Notes under the pieces: generated by a model
Told to the model about the DNA's origin: nothing
What the model saw: only the letters and a program-made list of their open reading frames with translations
The model's database searches: none
Position numbers and translations under genes: made by a program
From: Halalkalibacter okhensis
Lineage (GTDB): Bacteria; Bacillota; Bacilli; Bacillales; Bacillaceae_D
DNA length: 64,000 nt
Assembly (NCBI RefSeq): GCF_000787375.1
Contig: NZ_JRJU01000001.1
Coordinates: 248,001 to 312,000, forward strand
Reading direction: 5' to 3'
In this document: piece after piece, positions 28,077-36,970 of the stretch
Position numbering within the stretch: the stretch's first letter is position 1
Layout of the letters: every line of letters begins with the position of its first letter

Positions 28077-30443
28077 TTACACCGTCTCCTTGACTTTTGA
28101 TTCCTCTATTGTTTGTTCTAGCACTTGAGCGAACCACTGCTTTAAATCAACGTAGGAAGAGTAGACAAAATCATTTTCGATTTTTGCATGCTCTATTTTT
28201 TTTCGATACGTTGCCGATTCTTCTAACCCTTTCTTTTCAGGGTTATCAGTCACATTTAGTATGCCATCGTCTATCGTAACAAAACCAAGTTCACTAAATA
28301 CTTGTGACATAAAGGTAATTGTTTGTCTTGACCAGCCTTTAAATTTAGCTAATTCTTCGCTGTGCTTTTTAATATTAAACGATTTTCGCTTTAAAAGAAA
28401 TGCATAGTACCATTTAAATTGGTCGCGGTTTGGAGTAGTCGTAAAGAAAGAATCATCTTCATGATAGAAAACAGTATAAATGCGACTAGGTTGTCCATGA
28501 TGAAGGAACAATGTTTTCAATTGCTCACGTTCATCTGGAATATCAAGTAACACAACGAAACGATCTGATAAATCACCAATGTCTTCTTTTTTGTCCTCTA
28601 ATGAGATAATTATTTCATTCTCAAGACCTAGTATTCTCTGCGTTTCTTTTTTAAATGTAATAAGCACACGATTTTCAACAGGTATTCTCAGAAGTCGATC
28701 AGTCAGTCTCGACTTTTGGATGCTTCTCCAATCAAATAACTGCCACTCAGATACACCCATATCATCAATCATTAATTGAGGCTTAACGTGTCCATTCCAT
28801 TCATTAATGGATAAGGTACCTACAGCTGATACTTTCGCATGGGAAGTGATTTCCTCACATAAATAACCTAAGTGAAATCCAATCCCATCTAAGGTTGCAC
28901 CATTTCCTGAGAAACCTACTTTTAGGTGGTTGGAATCACTTCCGATTTTTCTCATTTGTTCTAATTGAACGTCCTGCAATAATACTTTCGGTGTCGGATT
29001 CGCCACACCAAAAGGAGCGAGTTGATCTAACTGTTTAATGACGGATACAGAAATTTCATCTACAGTAGCGACGAGGTCAATGGCAGTTACTGGTTTAAAG
29101 TCTTCTTCTGTTAATACCTCTTTGGCTTGTTCATTAAGTCTCGTACGTAACAGCTCTAAATCATCCACATTCATCGTTAATCCAGCAGCCATTGGATGTC
29201 CTCCAAAGTGAGGCAGGATGTCCCTGCTTTTTGATAACTCTGCAAACATATCAAAGCCTTCAATACTTCTAGCAGACCCTTTTGCTAGTCCCTTTTCGCG
29301 GTCGATACTTAATACAATCGTTGGTCTATAATAGCGCTCCACAAGGCGAGAAGCGACAATTCCAATGACCCCTGCATTCCATCCTTCACCAGCAATCACC
29401 AATACGTCATTTTCATCAGGAGGATATTGCCCTTCAACAACAGCTACAGCTGCTTCTGTAATCTCCGTAACAACGGCTTGACGCTCTTTATTTAAGTAAT
29501 CAATTTCTGTTGCTAAATGCTCCGCTTCCTCCTGTGTTTCAGCTAATAACAACTGCACAGCAGGGTCTGCGGAATCAAGTCGGCCTGCCGCATTAATCCT
29601 AGGTCCAATTCCAAACCCAACATGATCGGCTTGAATCACTTGTGAGTCGATTCCACACTTTTTCTTTAATGCAATTAAACCAGGTTTGTTGGTTGACTGT
29701 AGAACATGCAGCCCTTCCATTACGAGAAGACGGTTCTCATCCACAAGGGGAACGAGATCGGCTACAGTTCCGATTACTGCTATATCTAGCCACTCACTCG
29801 GAACCCTTCCCAATAATGCATGAGCAACTTTTAGAGCAACTCCTACACCAGCTAACCCTTTAAATGGATAAGGGCAGCCCGGCTTCTTAGGATTTACGAT
29901 CGCATACGCATCAGGTAAGACCGGTGGCGCTTCATGGTGATCGGTCACTATGAAGTCGAGGTTAAGCTCTTTAGCCACATTAGCCACATCTACAGCAGCT
30001 ATTCCTGTGTCTACCGTTACGACAAGCCCGTAGCCTTCTTCTTTTGCTCGTCTTATCGCTGGCTCATTTGGTCCATACCCTTCTGTAAATCGATTCGGTA
30101 TATAAAAATCTACTTCTGCGCCTATAGATTGCAAGGCCTTGTACATAACAGCCGTACTGCTTACCCCATCAGCATCATAGTCACCAAAAATAAGAATTCG
30201 CTCATGATCTTCCACTGCTGCGCGAATTCTTGTTACGGCACGTTCCATATCATCCATTAAAAATGGATCATGATAGGCCATCTCTTCTTTATTTAAAAAA
30301 CGTCTAGCCGCCTCTACGGTGTCAAATCCTCGATTCAAGAGTAAACTCGCCACTAGAGGAGCTATGTTTAATTCATTAACTAATTGATCTACATGACTGG
30401 ATGCTTGTTCTTTTATTTTCCATCTAGCTTTCGGTTTTAACAT
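28077..30443 (-). CDS. recJ: Single-stranded-DNA-specific exonuclease RecJ
   Basis: A 788-residue DHH-family 5'-3' exonuclease. The DHH motifs are visible as IFGDYDADGVSSTAVMYKAL (about 87-106) and FIVTDHHEAP (about 168), and the DHHA1 motif as HFGGHPMAAGLTM (about 410). A long C-terminal region typical of Bacillus RecJ follows. Translation begins at ATG 30441-30443 after AAGGGGTG; eight more in-frame codons upstream lie inside a hairpin arm and lack a ribosome site. The ribosome site itself is in that hairpin, and a promoter lies within it (separate entries). Confidence 0.95.
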   Translation of the reverse strand: MLKPKARWKIKEQASSHVDQLVNELNIAPLVASLLLNRGFDTVEAARRFLNKEEMAYHDPFLMDDMERAVTRIRAAVEDHERILIFGDYDADGVSSTAVMYKALQSIGAEVDFYIPNRFTEGYGPNEPAIRRAKEEGYGLVVTVDTGIAAVDVANVAKELNLDFIVTDHHEAPPVLPDAYAIVNPKKPGCPYPFKGLAGVGVALKVAHALLGRVPSEWLDIAVIGTVADLVPLVDENRLLVMEGLHVLQSTNKPGLIALKKKCGIDSQVIQADHVGFGIGPRINAAGRLDSADPAVQLLLAETQEEAEHLATEIDYLNKERQAVVTEITEAAVAVVEGQYPPDENDVLVIAGEGWNAGVIGIVASRLVERYYRPTIVLSIDREKGLAKGSARSIEGFDMFAELSKSRDILPHFGGHPMAAGLTMNVDDLELLRTRLNEQAKEVLTEEDFKPVTAIDLVATVDEISVSVIKQLDQLAPFGVANPTPKVLLQDVQLEQMRKIGSDSNHLKVGFSGNGATLDGIGFHLGYLCEEITSHAKVSAVGTLSINEWNGHVKPQLMIDDMGVSEWQLFDWRSIQKSRLTDRLLRIPVENRVLITFKKETQRILGLENEIIISLEDKKEDIGDLSDRFVVLLDIPDEREQLKTLFLHHGQPSRIYTVFYHEDDSFFTTTPNRDQFKWYYAFLLKRKSFNIKKHSEELAKFKGWSRQTITFMSQVFSELGFVTIDDGILNVTDNPEKKGLEESATYRKKIEHAKIENDFVYSSYVDLKQWFAQVLEQTIEESKVKETV

Positions 30444-30449
30444 ATAAAC

Positions 30450-30489
30450 ACCCCTTGAATGTCTCATTATACAGGAGCATTCAAGGGGT
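30450..30489 (-). promoter_or_regulatory. Hairpin covering the recJ ribosome binding site
   Basis: ACCCCTTGAATG (30450-30461) pairs perfectly with CATTCAAGGGGT (30478-30489) around a 16-base loop. On the minus strand the downstream arm is the recJ Shine-Dalgarno AAGGGGT itself. No T-run follows, so it is not a normal terminator. Confidence 0.75.
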
Positions 30490-30494
30490 TACAA
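30466..30494 (-). promoter_or_regulatory. Sigma-A-like promoter inside the recJ hairpin
   Basis: TTGTAA (30489-30494), 17-bp spacer, TATAAT (30466-30471). The -10 box is in the hairpin loop, so a transcript starting near 30459 lacks the upstream arm and leaves the recJ ribosome site open. Confidence 0.65.
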
Positions 30495-30497
30495 CGT

Positions 30498-30848
30498 TCA
30501 ATCATTCTTTTCCTTAGACTGGTATATTGTCTTATTACGATCCTTTAGTTCCATTTGGTCATTAGGGGTTCCTTTGCCTTTGGCAATTTGTTCTTTGTCT
30601 TGTTTCGGCTTGCTTTGACTATGTTTTAATCGCTTGATTTCAGCTTGTAATCGATAGACCTTCACCATTCCAACTGCTCCAACAATAATGGCCCCCATGA
30701 GTACAGATCCTAAAATAACTAAGATTAATGGCCATTCTGCTGTTCCGAACATATAATTCACTCGAACTGAATCGACATTAATAACAGCGAAGATTGCAAT
30801 GATTACCGCAGCTATGATTCCAAGGATTAAACTCCACTGTCCTCTCAT
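30498..30848 (-). CDS. LapA-domain membrane protein (YrvD-like)
   Basis: A 116-residue protein with two membrane helices (about 6-26 and 39-62) separated by NVDSVRVNYMFGTAEWPL, the DUF1049/LapA pattern. A charged cytoplasmic tail of about 50 residues (Lys, Gln, Glu rich) follows. E. coli LapA helps regulate LPS synthesis; in Gram-positives its role is unknown. It overlaps the CDF exporter gene by 4 bp (ATGA), so the two are translationally coupled. The start follows GAGAGGAG. Confidence 0.82.
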   Translation of the reverse strand: MRGQWSLILGIIAAVIIAIFAVINVDSVRVNYMFGTAEWPLILVILGSVLMGAIIVGAVGMVKVYRLQAEIKRLKHSQSKPKQDKEQIAKGKGTPNDQMELKDRNKTIYQSKEKND

Positions 30849-31801
30849 TCATCCAACTCCTCTCCCTCTTTTTTTCGTTCTCTATAAGGATTAATATGAA
30901 CGAGCACATCATGAACGTTCTTCTCTTCTAATAGGCGCTCTTTTACTCGCTTTCCAATTGTGTGTCCATCCTCGACTGAAATGGATGGCTCAACAGCTAC
31001 CTTGATATCAATGATTACGTAATGTCCATGTTCCCTAGCCAAAAATTCATCGATATTTAACACTCCATCTACACTCGCGGCAGCCTTTTTCATTTCTACC
31101 GTATCCTCTTCATGAAGAACATGATCAAGTGCATTATGTATGGATTGTTTTCCTAGTGACCAAGCCATCTTCCCAATTAAGACAGCGACAAATGCACTTG
31201 CTATGGAATCTCCATATACAAGCCAAGGAATGTTTAACCGCCCACCAAGAATCGCTGCACCAATACCAATTAATGCTGCAAACGAAGAAAATACATCTGA
31301 ACGATGATGCCATGCATCGGTCATTAATGCCTCACTCTTATACTTCTTACCCAATTGGTACTTATAACGAAACATTAATTCTTTCACAACAATGGAGAAA
31401 ATAACAGCATAAATAGCAATAACTCCGGGCACTTCAACAGGTTCAAAAAAAGATTGAAAAGCACCTAGCGCTATTTCAAAACCAACAATAAACAGCAAGA
31501 CGGCTACAATAATGGCCGCCACAGACTCCGCTTTCCCGTGTCCATATGGATGATCTCTGTCTGGTGGCAGTTTGGCAGCACGAACACCTATTAACACAAC
31601 GACTGAACCTACAACATCCGAAGCTGAGTGAACTGCGTCTGCCACTAATGCACGACTATTTGCCATCATACCAACAACTGCTTTAATAACCGCTAAGACA
31701 ATATTGCCAATTATTCCAACCCACGCTGCAAACCTAACTTTTCGATAACGAATATCTGCTTCGGACACATCAACACCTACTTTGTTTAATTCTTCTTTCA
31801 A
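30845..31801 (-). CDS. Cation diffusion facilitator (metal efflux) protein
   Basis: A 318-residue CDF transporter exchanging divalent metal (Zn, Fe, Mn or Co) for protons. Six helices are followed by a cytoplasmic domain. The metal site residues are in ADAVHSASDVVGS (helix 2) and LMTDAWHHRSDVFSS (helix 5), and DRDHPYGHGKAE is the loop signature. The H-D site on helix 2 with H-D on helix 5 is common in zinc and iron exporters, but the metal cannot be fixed. The start is uncertain: TTG at 31799-31801 has a poor ribosome site; GTG at 31766-31768 follows AGGTG. Confidence 0.9.
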   Translation of the reverse strand: MKEELNKVGVDVSEADIRYRKVRFAAWVGIIGNIVLAVIKAVVGMMANSRALVADAVHSASDVVGSVVVLIGVRAAKLPPDRDHPYGHGKAESVAAIIVAVLLFIVGFEIALGAFQSFFEPVEVPGVIAIYAVIFSIVVKELMFRYKYQLGKKYKSEALMTDAWHHRSDVFSSFAALIGIGAAILGGRLNIPWLVYGDSIASAFVAVLIGKMAWSLGKQSIHNALDHVLHEEDTVEMKKAAASVDGVLNIDEFLAREHGHYVIIDIKVAVEPSISVEDGHTIGKRVKERLLEEKNVHDVLVHINPYRERKKEGEELDE

Positions 31802-31900
31802 AAAGCATTTCGAAAAAACCTCTACTTATTTTACCATCAATAGGTAGCATCATTCATCTTCTTAAGAAATGATAAGCACCTTTCAAAGAGAACAAGTCAC

Positions 31901-31943
31901 AAAAAAAGGTATCTAATAGGGCATTGACCCATTTAGATACCTC
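31901..31943 (-). terminator. secF terminator
   Basis: GGTATCTAA-TA-GGG / CCC-AT-TTAGATACC is a long paired stem with an A-run at 31901-31907, which becomes a T-run on the minus strand, 33 bp after the secF stop. Confidence 0.85.
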
Positions 31944-31976
31944 CAAACATACGAATAAAACTTGTTTTACTTTTGC

Positions 31977-32915
31977 TTATGTTGTTGGCTCTCCTTCAAC
32001 TTGCTCTTTGGAGTTAAACTTTTTCTTTTTTAATTGCTTTGCTTTCCAAATAAGCCATAGTTGTGAGGCAAGGAACATTGAGGAGTACGTTCCAGCTACA
32101 AGTCCTATAAGTAGAGCAAGCGCAAAGGAACGAATCGCCTCGCCACCAAAAATAAAAATAGCCGCAGCTGCAAATACAACTGTTAAAACTGTATTAATGG
32201 AACGCGCTAACGTTTGAACTAAACTTTTGTTTACAATCGCAGCTAAATCGTCAAAACCTTTCACACGTTTAGCCAGCTTCATATTCTCTCGAATTCGGTC
32301 AAACGTTACAATCGTATCATTTATAGAATAACCAACAATGGTCAATACTGCCGCAATAAACGGAACATTCACTTCGATTTGCAGTAAACTAAAGACTGCA
32401 ATAATAAAGAATGCATCATGTAACAATGCCACAATCGCTGCAATTCCATATAGCAATTCAAATCGAATCGTTACATAAATGATAATCCCTACTGAAGCAA
32501 TTAGAACCGATATTAAAGCATTACGCGCAAGCTCAGCACCAATAATGGGATCAACCGTACTTACGCTTGGCTCATGTCCATACGTATTTGCAAAATGACT
32601 TTGAATTCCGTTTATCTCTTCAGGAGACAGCACACCGATAAAGCCAACACTGGCCATTTCATTTTGGTCTCCTCCAAGCTGTACATCATCTGGTGTGAAT
32701 CCAATTTGTGCAAACTCATCCATAACCTCTTCTTGCGTTATCGTTTCAGTTGCTAATAAATCTACTCTTGAACCACTTTCAAAATCAATTCCTAAATTAA
32801 GTCCAAGTGTGAGCAGCAACACGACTCCAAGTAATGCAAACAACCCTGAGAAGGCGAAAAACTTTTTTCGATGCTTAACGAAGTCGATCTCACGATTTTG
32901 GAAATTAAAGCTCAC
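31977..32915 (-). CDS. secF: Protein translocase subunit SecF
   Basis: A 312-residue RND-type membrane protein that with SecD uses the proton or sodium gradient to pull exported proteins out of SecYEG. Six helices; GIDFESGSR after helix 1 is the SecF/SecD extracellular signature, and TIVGYSINDTIVTFDRIREN lies at the helix 4 region. GTG at 32913-32915 is chosen (AAGGAAGG 8 bp before); an earlier GTG three codons upstream overlaps that ribosome site. B. subtilis has one fused SecDF; here the two halves are separate ORFs overlapping by 11 bp. Confidence 0.93.
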   Translation of the reverse strand: MSFNFQNREIDFVKHRKKFFAFSGLFALLGVVLLLTLGLNLGIDFESGSRVDLLATETITQEEVMDEFAQIGFTPDDVQLGGDQNEMASVGFIGVLSPEEINGIQSHFANTYGHEPSVSTVDPIIGAELARNALISVLIASVGIIIYVTIRFELLYGIAAIVALLHDAFFIIAVFSLLQIEVNVPFIAAVLTIVGYSINDTIVTFDRIRENMKLAKRVKGFDDLAAIVNKSLVQTLARSINTVLTVVFAAAAIFIFGGEAIRSFALALLIGLVAGTYSSMFLASQLWLIWKAKQLKKKKFNSKEQVEGEPTT

Positions 32916-34209
32916 TAATTTCACCTTCCTTCACACCGAACAAACGAGGTTTCTTATTAAGCGCTCGACTGTTTACCCATAAGCCAAGAAGAAGCCTTGA
33001 CCCATATACAGCCGTAATAAAACTCGTTAAAATACTAACAATTAACATAACAGCGAAACCTTGAACAGAGCTTGTCCCATATGAGAATAGTACAGCTGCT
33101 GCTAGGATCGTTGTGATGTTAGCATCAAGAATGGTGGAAAGCGATCTGCGACTCCCCGCTTTAAAGGCCGACATAATCGATTTTCCAGACCTGATCTCTT
33201 CTTTAATACGCTCATAGGTAATGATATTGGCATCAACTGCCATCCCCACACCGAGAATTAAAGCTGCAATTCCAGGTAACGTTAAGACCGCATTCATCCA
33301 GTTGAACACAAGCAACACAAGATAAATGTACGTGCTCAGCGTAACAACAGCAATGATCCCCATGAAACGATAATAAAACAGCATGTAAGCAAAGATGAGG
33401 GCGACACCAATAAATCCAGCGTAGACAGTCTTTTGCATCGCTTGTTCCCCTAATGATGCACCTACAGAGTTGGAATACATTTCTTCAAGCTGAACCGGAA
33501 GGGCCCCCGCATTCAATACTTCTGCCAAAAATTGCGTTTGTTCCAGTGTGAAATTCCCACTAATCGTCGCTGTATTTGAGAAAATAATTTCTCGTACCGT
33601 TGCTGCAGAAAGATACATTGGATCTTCTTTTAACGCTTCCTCAGCGTATGAATCTACACCTTCTTCAAAATCAAGCCACATTACGAGTAAGTTTTCTGCA
33701 GGAGGCCTTGAGAGCATCTCTCTAGAAATTTCCTCCATTTGACGAGCATCCTCTAAGGTCAATGTTACAATTGGATCATTCGTATCTGGATGAAAAGAAG
33801 AACTAGCCCCATTTTGGCGCAAATCTGCTCCATCCACTAGCACTTCATCATGTACATCACGTATCGTTAAACTTGCTTCTGTTGCAAGCAATTCCCGTGC
33901 CGTAGCTTGATCCGCTACTCCAGCAAGCTGAACACGGATACGGTCATCCCCTTCTATTCGAATATTCGGTTCTGAAACCCCTAATACATTGACTCGCTGA
34001 TTTAAAGCACTGACCGTTGCTTTTAGTGCTTCATTATCAATGACATCACCTTCGTGGGCTGGTTTTACTTCATAAAGTATTTCAAACCCACCTTGGAGGT
34101 CAAGACCTAGCTTAATTTCCTTCGCAATATCTGTTACAGTCGTACTAATCAAACCTGCGAGAATCGCGACAATAAGGAAAAAAGCAAAAATTCTTCCTTT
34201 TTTCACCAT
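32905..34209 (-). CDS. secD: Protein translocase subunit SecD
   Basis: A 434-residue partner of SecF. Helix 1 is followed by LGLDLQGGFEILYEVKPAH, the SecD D1 signature. The large external domain P1 covers about 50-230 and is rather short, as in Bacillus. Five helices in the last 200 residues include LPGIAALILGVGMAVDANII and TYERIKEE. The C-terminus ends inside the secF start (11-bp overlap), so SecD and SecF should be made in equal amounts. It has its own upstream region of about 200 bp that contains one hairpin. Confidence 0.94.
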   Translation of the reverse strand: MVKKGRIFAFFLIVAILAGLISTTVTDIAKEIKLGLDLQGGFEILYEVKPAHEGDVIDNEALKATVSALNQRVNVLGVSEPNIRIEGDDRIRVQLAGVADQATARELLATEASLTIRDVHDEVLVDGADLRQNGASSSFHPDTNDPIVTLTLEDARQMEEISREMLSRPPAENLLVMWLDFEEGVDSYAEEALKEDPMYLSAATVREIIFSNTATISGNFTLEQTQFLAEVLNAGALPVQLEEMYSNSVGASLGEQAMQKTVYAGFIGVALIFAYMLFYYRFMGIIAVVTLSTYIYLVLLVFNWMNAVLTLPGIAALILGVGMAVDANIITYERIKEEIRSGKSIMSAFKAGSRRSLSTILDANITTILAAAVLFSYGTSSVQGFAVMLIVSILTSFITAVYGSRLLLGLWVNSRALNKKPRLFGVKEGEISEL

Positions 34210-34347
34210 ACTGCTTTTCTGCCTCCTTCATGAAACAGACTACTTGTCCATCTCAACCTTTCATAGACACAATAGTCCCATTATAGCTTTTATAGAAAAT
34301 CTCTGTCAATTTATGCTATGTAATGTGCCATTTAACATATCTACTTG

Positions 34348-34384
34348 TTGAATATCCCAAAAGGCCAAAATTGACCTTTTGGAA
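34348..34384. terminator. Hairpin between comN and secD
   Basis: CCAAAAGG / CCTTTTGG with GCCAAAATTGA between them; no clear T-run on the minus strand, so it is a weak terminator candidate. Confidence 0.4.
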
Positions 34385-34408
34385 CTATACTTTTGTCCAA
34401 CGAGAATC

Positions 34409-34693
34409 CTAATTCCCTTCCGAAGCTTCCATTTCAGCAAACCAATCGGTAGGATCTTTGTACGCATGGATCGTTAACCAAGTCATATACGTTTGCGGCT
34501 TTAGGGTAAGGAGTTCACTAACAAAACTATTAATATGAATAAAGTCTTTCTTCTTTCTTAACTGGTAAAGGACACATTCCCATACTTCTTCTTTCGTAGC
34601 ACGATCATAACCAAGAAAATGAAACTCATCGACCTTACTGACTATAGCCGGTTCAACATCACTACGCCAAACTTCAAATTGCTGTTTCTCCAT
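34409..34693 (-). CDS. comN: ComN-type post-transcriptional regulator
   Basis: A 94-residue soluble protein of the Post_transc_reg family. The B. subtilis relative ComN (YrzD) acts on comE mRNA and interacts with DivIVA. Conserved parts are KVDEFHFLGYDRATKEEVWE, YQLRKKKD and FVSELLTLKPQTYMTWLTI; the fold looks all-helical. AAAAGGAG precedes the ATG. The order secDF-comN-spoVB is the same as in B. subtilis. Confidence 0.85.
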   Translation of the reverse strand: MEKQQFEVWRSDVEPAIVSKVDEFHFLGYDRATKEEVWECVLYQLRKKKDFIHINSFVSELLTLKPQTYMTWLTIHAYKDPTDWFAEMEASEGN

Positions 34694-34706
34694 TTTCTCT
34701 CTCCTT

Positions 34707-35192
34707 TTAAAAGACTGAATACATAATACTGGCTATTCCAAATCCAGCAATCACCACACCTGTAGCAATAGCAAAAAAGGCAAAACGGAATGGAATGAAA
34801 AATAGGATAGCTGCAAGACTAGCTGAATACGCCCCAGTGGTTGGTAAAGGTACAGCCGTAAACAAAATAAGGCCAATAGCCCCAAACTTCTCTACTTTGT
34901 CGCTTTTTTTCATTGTTCGGTTATAAAGCCAATCATAGAATCTTTTATACGCGTTAAATCGCAAAAACCACTTACTGATCGGCTGAAATAAAAGCAAGAT
35001 TGGGATAATCGGTAATAAGTTCCCCCCAATTCCGTAAAGTAACGCCTCCCAATACGATAAACCAAGCTGGTGAGCTACCGGTATTCCACCTCGCAACTCT
35101 AAAATAGGCAATGCAGAGATTAACACAACAATTAATTCAGGAGGTAAAAATCCAAAATGCTCAAAAACAAACTGTTTAATTGCCTCTTTCAC
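34707..35192 (-). CDS. Small multidrug export family membrane protein
   Basis: A 161-residue membrane protein with four to five helices. PELIVVLISALPILELRGGIP and FTAVPLPTTGAYSASLAAILF (in part) are typical of the 'putative small multi-drug export' family, related to DedA/SNARE-associated folds by the re-entrant proline-rich segments. No substrate is established. The GTG start at 35190-35192 is favoured by AGAGAGGA 8 bp upstream; 23 further in-frame codons upstream lack a ribosome site. It lies 13 bp upstream of comN. Confidence 0.82.
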   Translation of the reverse strand: MKEAIKQFVFEHFGFLPPELIVVLISALPILELRGGIPVAHQLGLSYWEALLYGIGGNLLPIIPILLLFQPISKWFLRFNAYKRFYDWLYNRTMKKSDKVEKFGAIGLILFTAVPLPTTGAYSASLAAILFFIPFRFAFFAIATGVVIAGFGIASIMYSVF

Positions 35193-35314
35193 TATATCCG
35201 TCCTCTCTAAAGTTGTATGAATCCTATAACTACTTGTCATGCTTGACCCACTACTAAGCATATAAATAATAGCGCGAAATATCCATCATTTTTTTATGAA
35301 GGTAGGGGCTATTC

Positions 35315-36892
35315 ATGACGAAGCAAACGTTTCTAAAAGGAGCACTAATCTTAATTATCGCCGGTCTTATTACAAGATTCCTTGGCTTTGTGAATAAAAT
35401 TGTCGTCGCAAGAATTATGGGTGCTGAAGGAGTAGGGCTTTATCAGATGGCTGTTCCTACATTGCTATTAGTGATCACCTTAACTCAATTAGGATTACCT
35501 GTTGCGATTTCCAAACTAGTTGCAGAAGCCGAAGCTAACCAAGACAGGCAAAGAATAAAAAAAATCTTAGTTGTCTCTCTTACAATTACATCGATTCTTA
35601 GCATAGTTTTCACCATTGCCATGATTGCCTTTGCTCCATTTGTGGCTAATACGTTGCTCACTGATGCAAGAGCATATTACCCTTTAATTGCCATTTCGCC
35701 AATCGTCCCTATCGTAGCACTTTCTTCAGTGATGCGAGGGTATTTCCAAGGTCGCCAAAATATGAAGCCTACTGCCTACTCCCAGGTCATTGAACAAATG
35801 GTTCGAATAACCTTGGTTGCGGTGATGACTAGCGCATTTCTACCAATGGGTGTGGAATATGCAGCAGCTGGTGCTATGGCTTCTGTTGTGATCGGGGAAC
35901 TTGCCTCGTTGATTTATATGATTCTCATGTTTAAGAGGAACAAACGCTTCCCTGTTCGACGGAACTTCTTTACCTATGCTAAAGAGGGAAAACAAACGTT
36001 TAGAGATTTAATGGCCATTTCTTTGCCGGCTACCGGAAGTCGTTTAATTGGGTCTATATCGTTATTTTTTGAACCAATCATTGTCGCTCAAAGCCTAGCA
36101 CTAGCTGGTGTAGCCACTGTCATGGCAACTAGGCAATACGGAGAACTAGCTGGATTTGTCATTCCTGTTCTCATGCTACCGACCTTTATTACGTATTCTC
36201 TGTCTGTTTCTCTTGTTCCAGCCATTAGTGAAGCTGCAGCAAAAAAGCATTATAAAACCATTCATCACAGGTTAAATCAAGCCTTAAGGCTTGCACTATT
36301 ATCAGGTGGAATTTCTGCCGTCGTTCTGTATGTTTTTGCAGAATCAATTATGAGTTTAATGTTCGGTGCTCCTACCGTTGCGACGTATTTAAAATTAATG
36401 GCACCTTTTAGTATCTTTTTATATTTCCAAGGGCCTCTTCAAGCAACCTTGCAAGCATTAAACCTCGCTAAAGCGGCCATGATGAACAGTTTGTTCGGAG
36501 CAGTTATTAAGATGGCAGCCATCTTTGTTCTTGCTTCAAGACCGGAATTAGGCATTATGGGGGCAGCTCTTGCTGTTGTCATTGGATTTGTTTTAGTTAC
36601 TCTTTTGCATTTTGCATCTGTGGCCAAAACAATAAGCTTTACGATTGAGACAAAAATGGTTATAAAATCGATCATTCTTATTATTGGTTCTGCTTGGATC
36701 GGTTTCTTCTTCGCTAAATATGCATTTACCTCTTTGTCACAGCTTTGGCAAACCGTACTTGCCATCAGTTTGACTAGCTTATTCTACTGCATTTTCATGA
36801 TCCTTCTTGGATTAATTAAACAAGAAGAAGCCCTACGACTTCCTATCATCGGTAAATGGCTAGGTTCGATTATTCAAAAAACACAATCATAG
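35315..36892 (+). CDS. spoVB: Stage V sporulation protein B, MOP-family lipid II flippase-like
   Basis: A 525-residue protein with about 14 membrane helices, of the polysaccharide transporter/MurJ-like MOP superfamily. It begins MTKQTFLKGALILIIAGLIT, with LGFVNKIVVARIMGAEGVGLY next. SpoVB is needed for spore cortex formation and is thought to flip lipid II across the outer forespore membrane. Position between comN and yrbG matches B. subtilis spoVB, which separates it from paralogues such as YtgP and YkvU. A GTAGGGG ribosome site precedes the ATG. Confidence 0.92.
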   Translation: MTKQTFLKGALILIIAGLITRFLGFVNKIVVARIMGAEGVGLYQMAVPTLLLVITLTQLGLPVAISKLVAEAEANQDRQRIKKILVVSLTITSILSIVFTIAMIAFAPFVANTLLTDARAYYPLIAISPIVPIVALSSVMRGYFQGRQNMKPTAYSQVIEQMVRITLVAVMTSAFLPMGVEYAAAGAMASVVIGELASLIYMILMFKRNKRFPVRRNFFTYAKEGKQTFRDLMAISLPATGSRLIGSISLFFEPIIVAQSLALAGVATVMATRQYGELAGFVIPVLMLPTFITYSLSVSLVPAISEAAAKKHYKTIHHRLNQALRLALLSGGISAVVLYVFAESIMSLMFGAPTVATYLKLMAPFSIFLYFQGPLQATLQALNLAKAAMMNSLFGAVIKMAAIFVLASRPELGIMGAALAVVIGFVLVTLLHFASVAKTISFTIETKMVIKSIILIIGSAWIGFFFAKYAFTSLSQLWQTVLAISLTSLFYCIFMILLGLIKQEEALRLPIIGKWLGSIIQKTQS

Positions 36893-36910
36893 ACAACACA
36901 GACAAACGTT

Positions 36911-36970
36911 CAAAAAAAAAAAATAACCAAGCTACCCCTTTTACTAGGACTTCATTAGCTTGGTTATCTT
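36911..36970. terminator. Bidirectional terminator between spoVB and the DUF421 gene
   Basis: AATAACCAAGCTA (36922-36934) pairs with TAGCTTGGTTAT (36956-36967). The A-run at 36913-36923 serves as a T-run on the minus strand. The right arm overlaps the DUF421 stop codon (36964-36966). Confidence 0.75.

Noticed and set aside
34348-34384. A riboswitch before secD
   Set aside because: Only one short hairpin is seen; no conserved aptamer words in the 200-bp gap.
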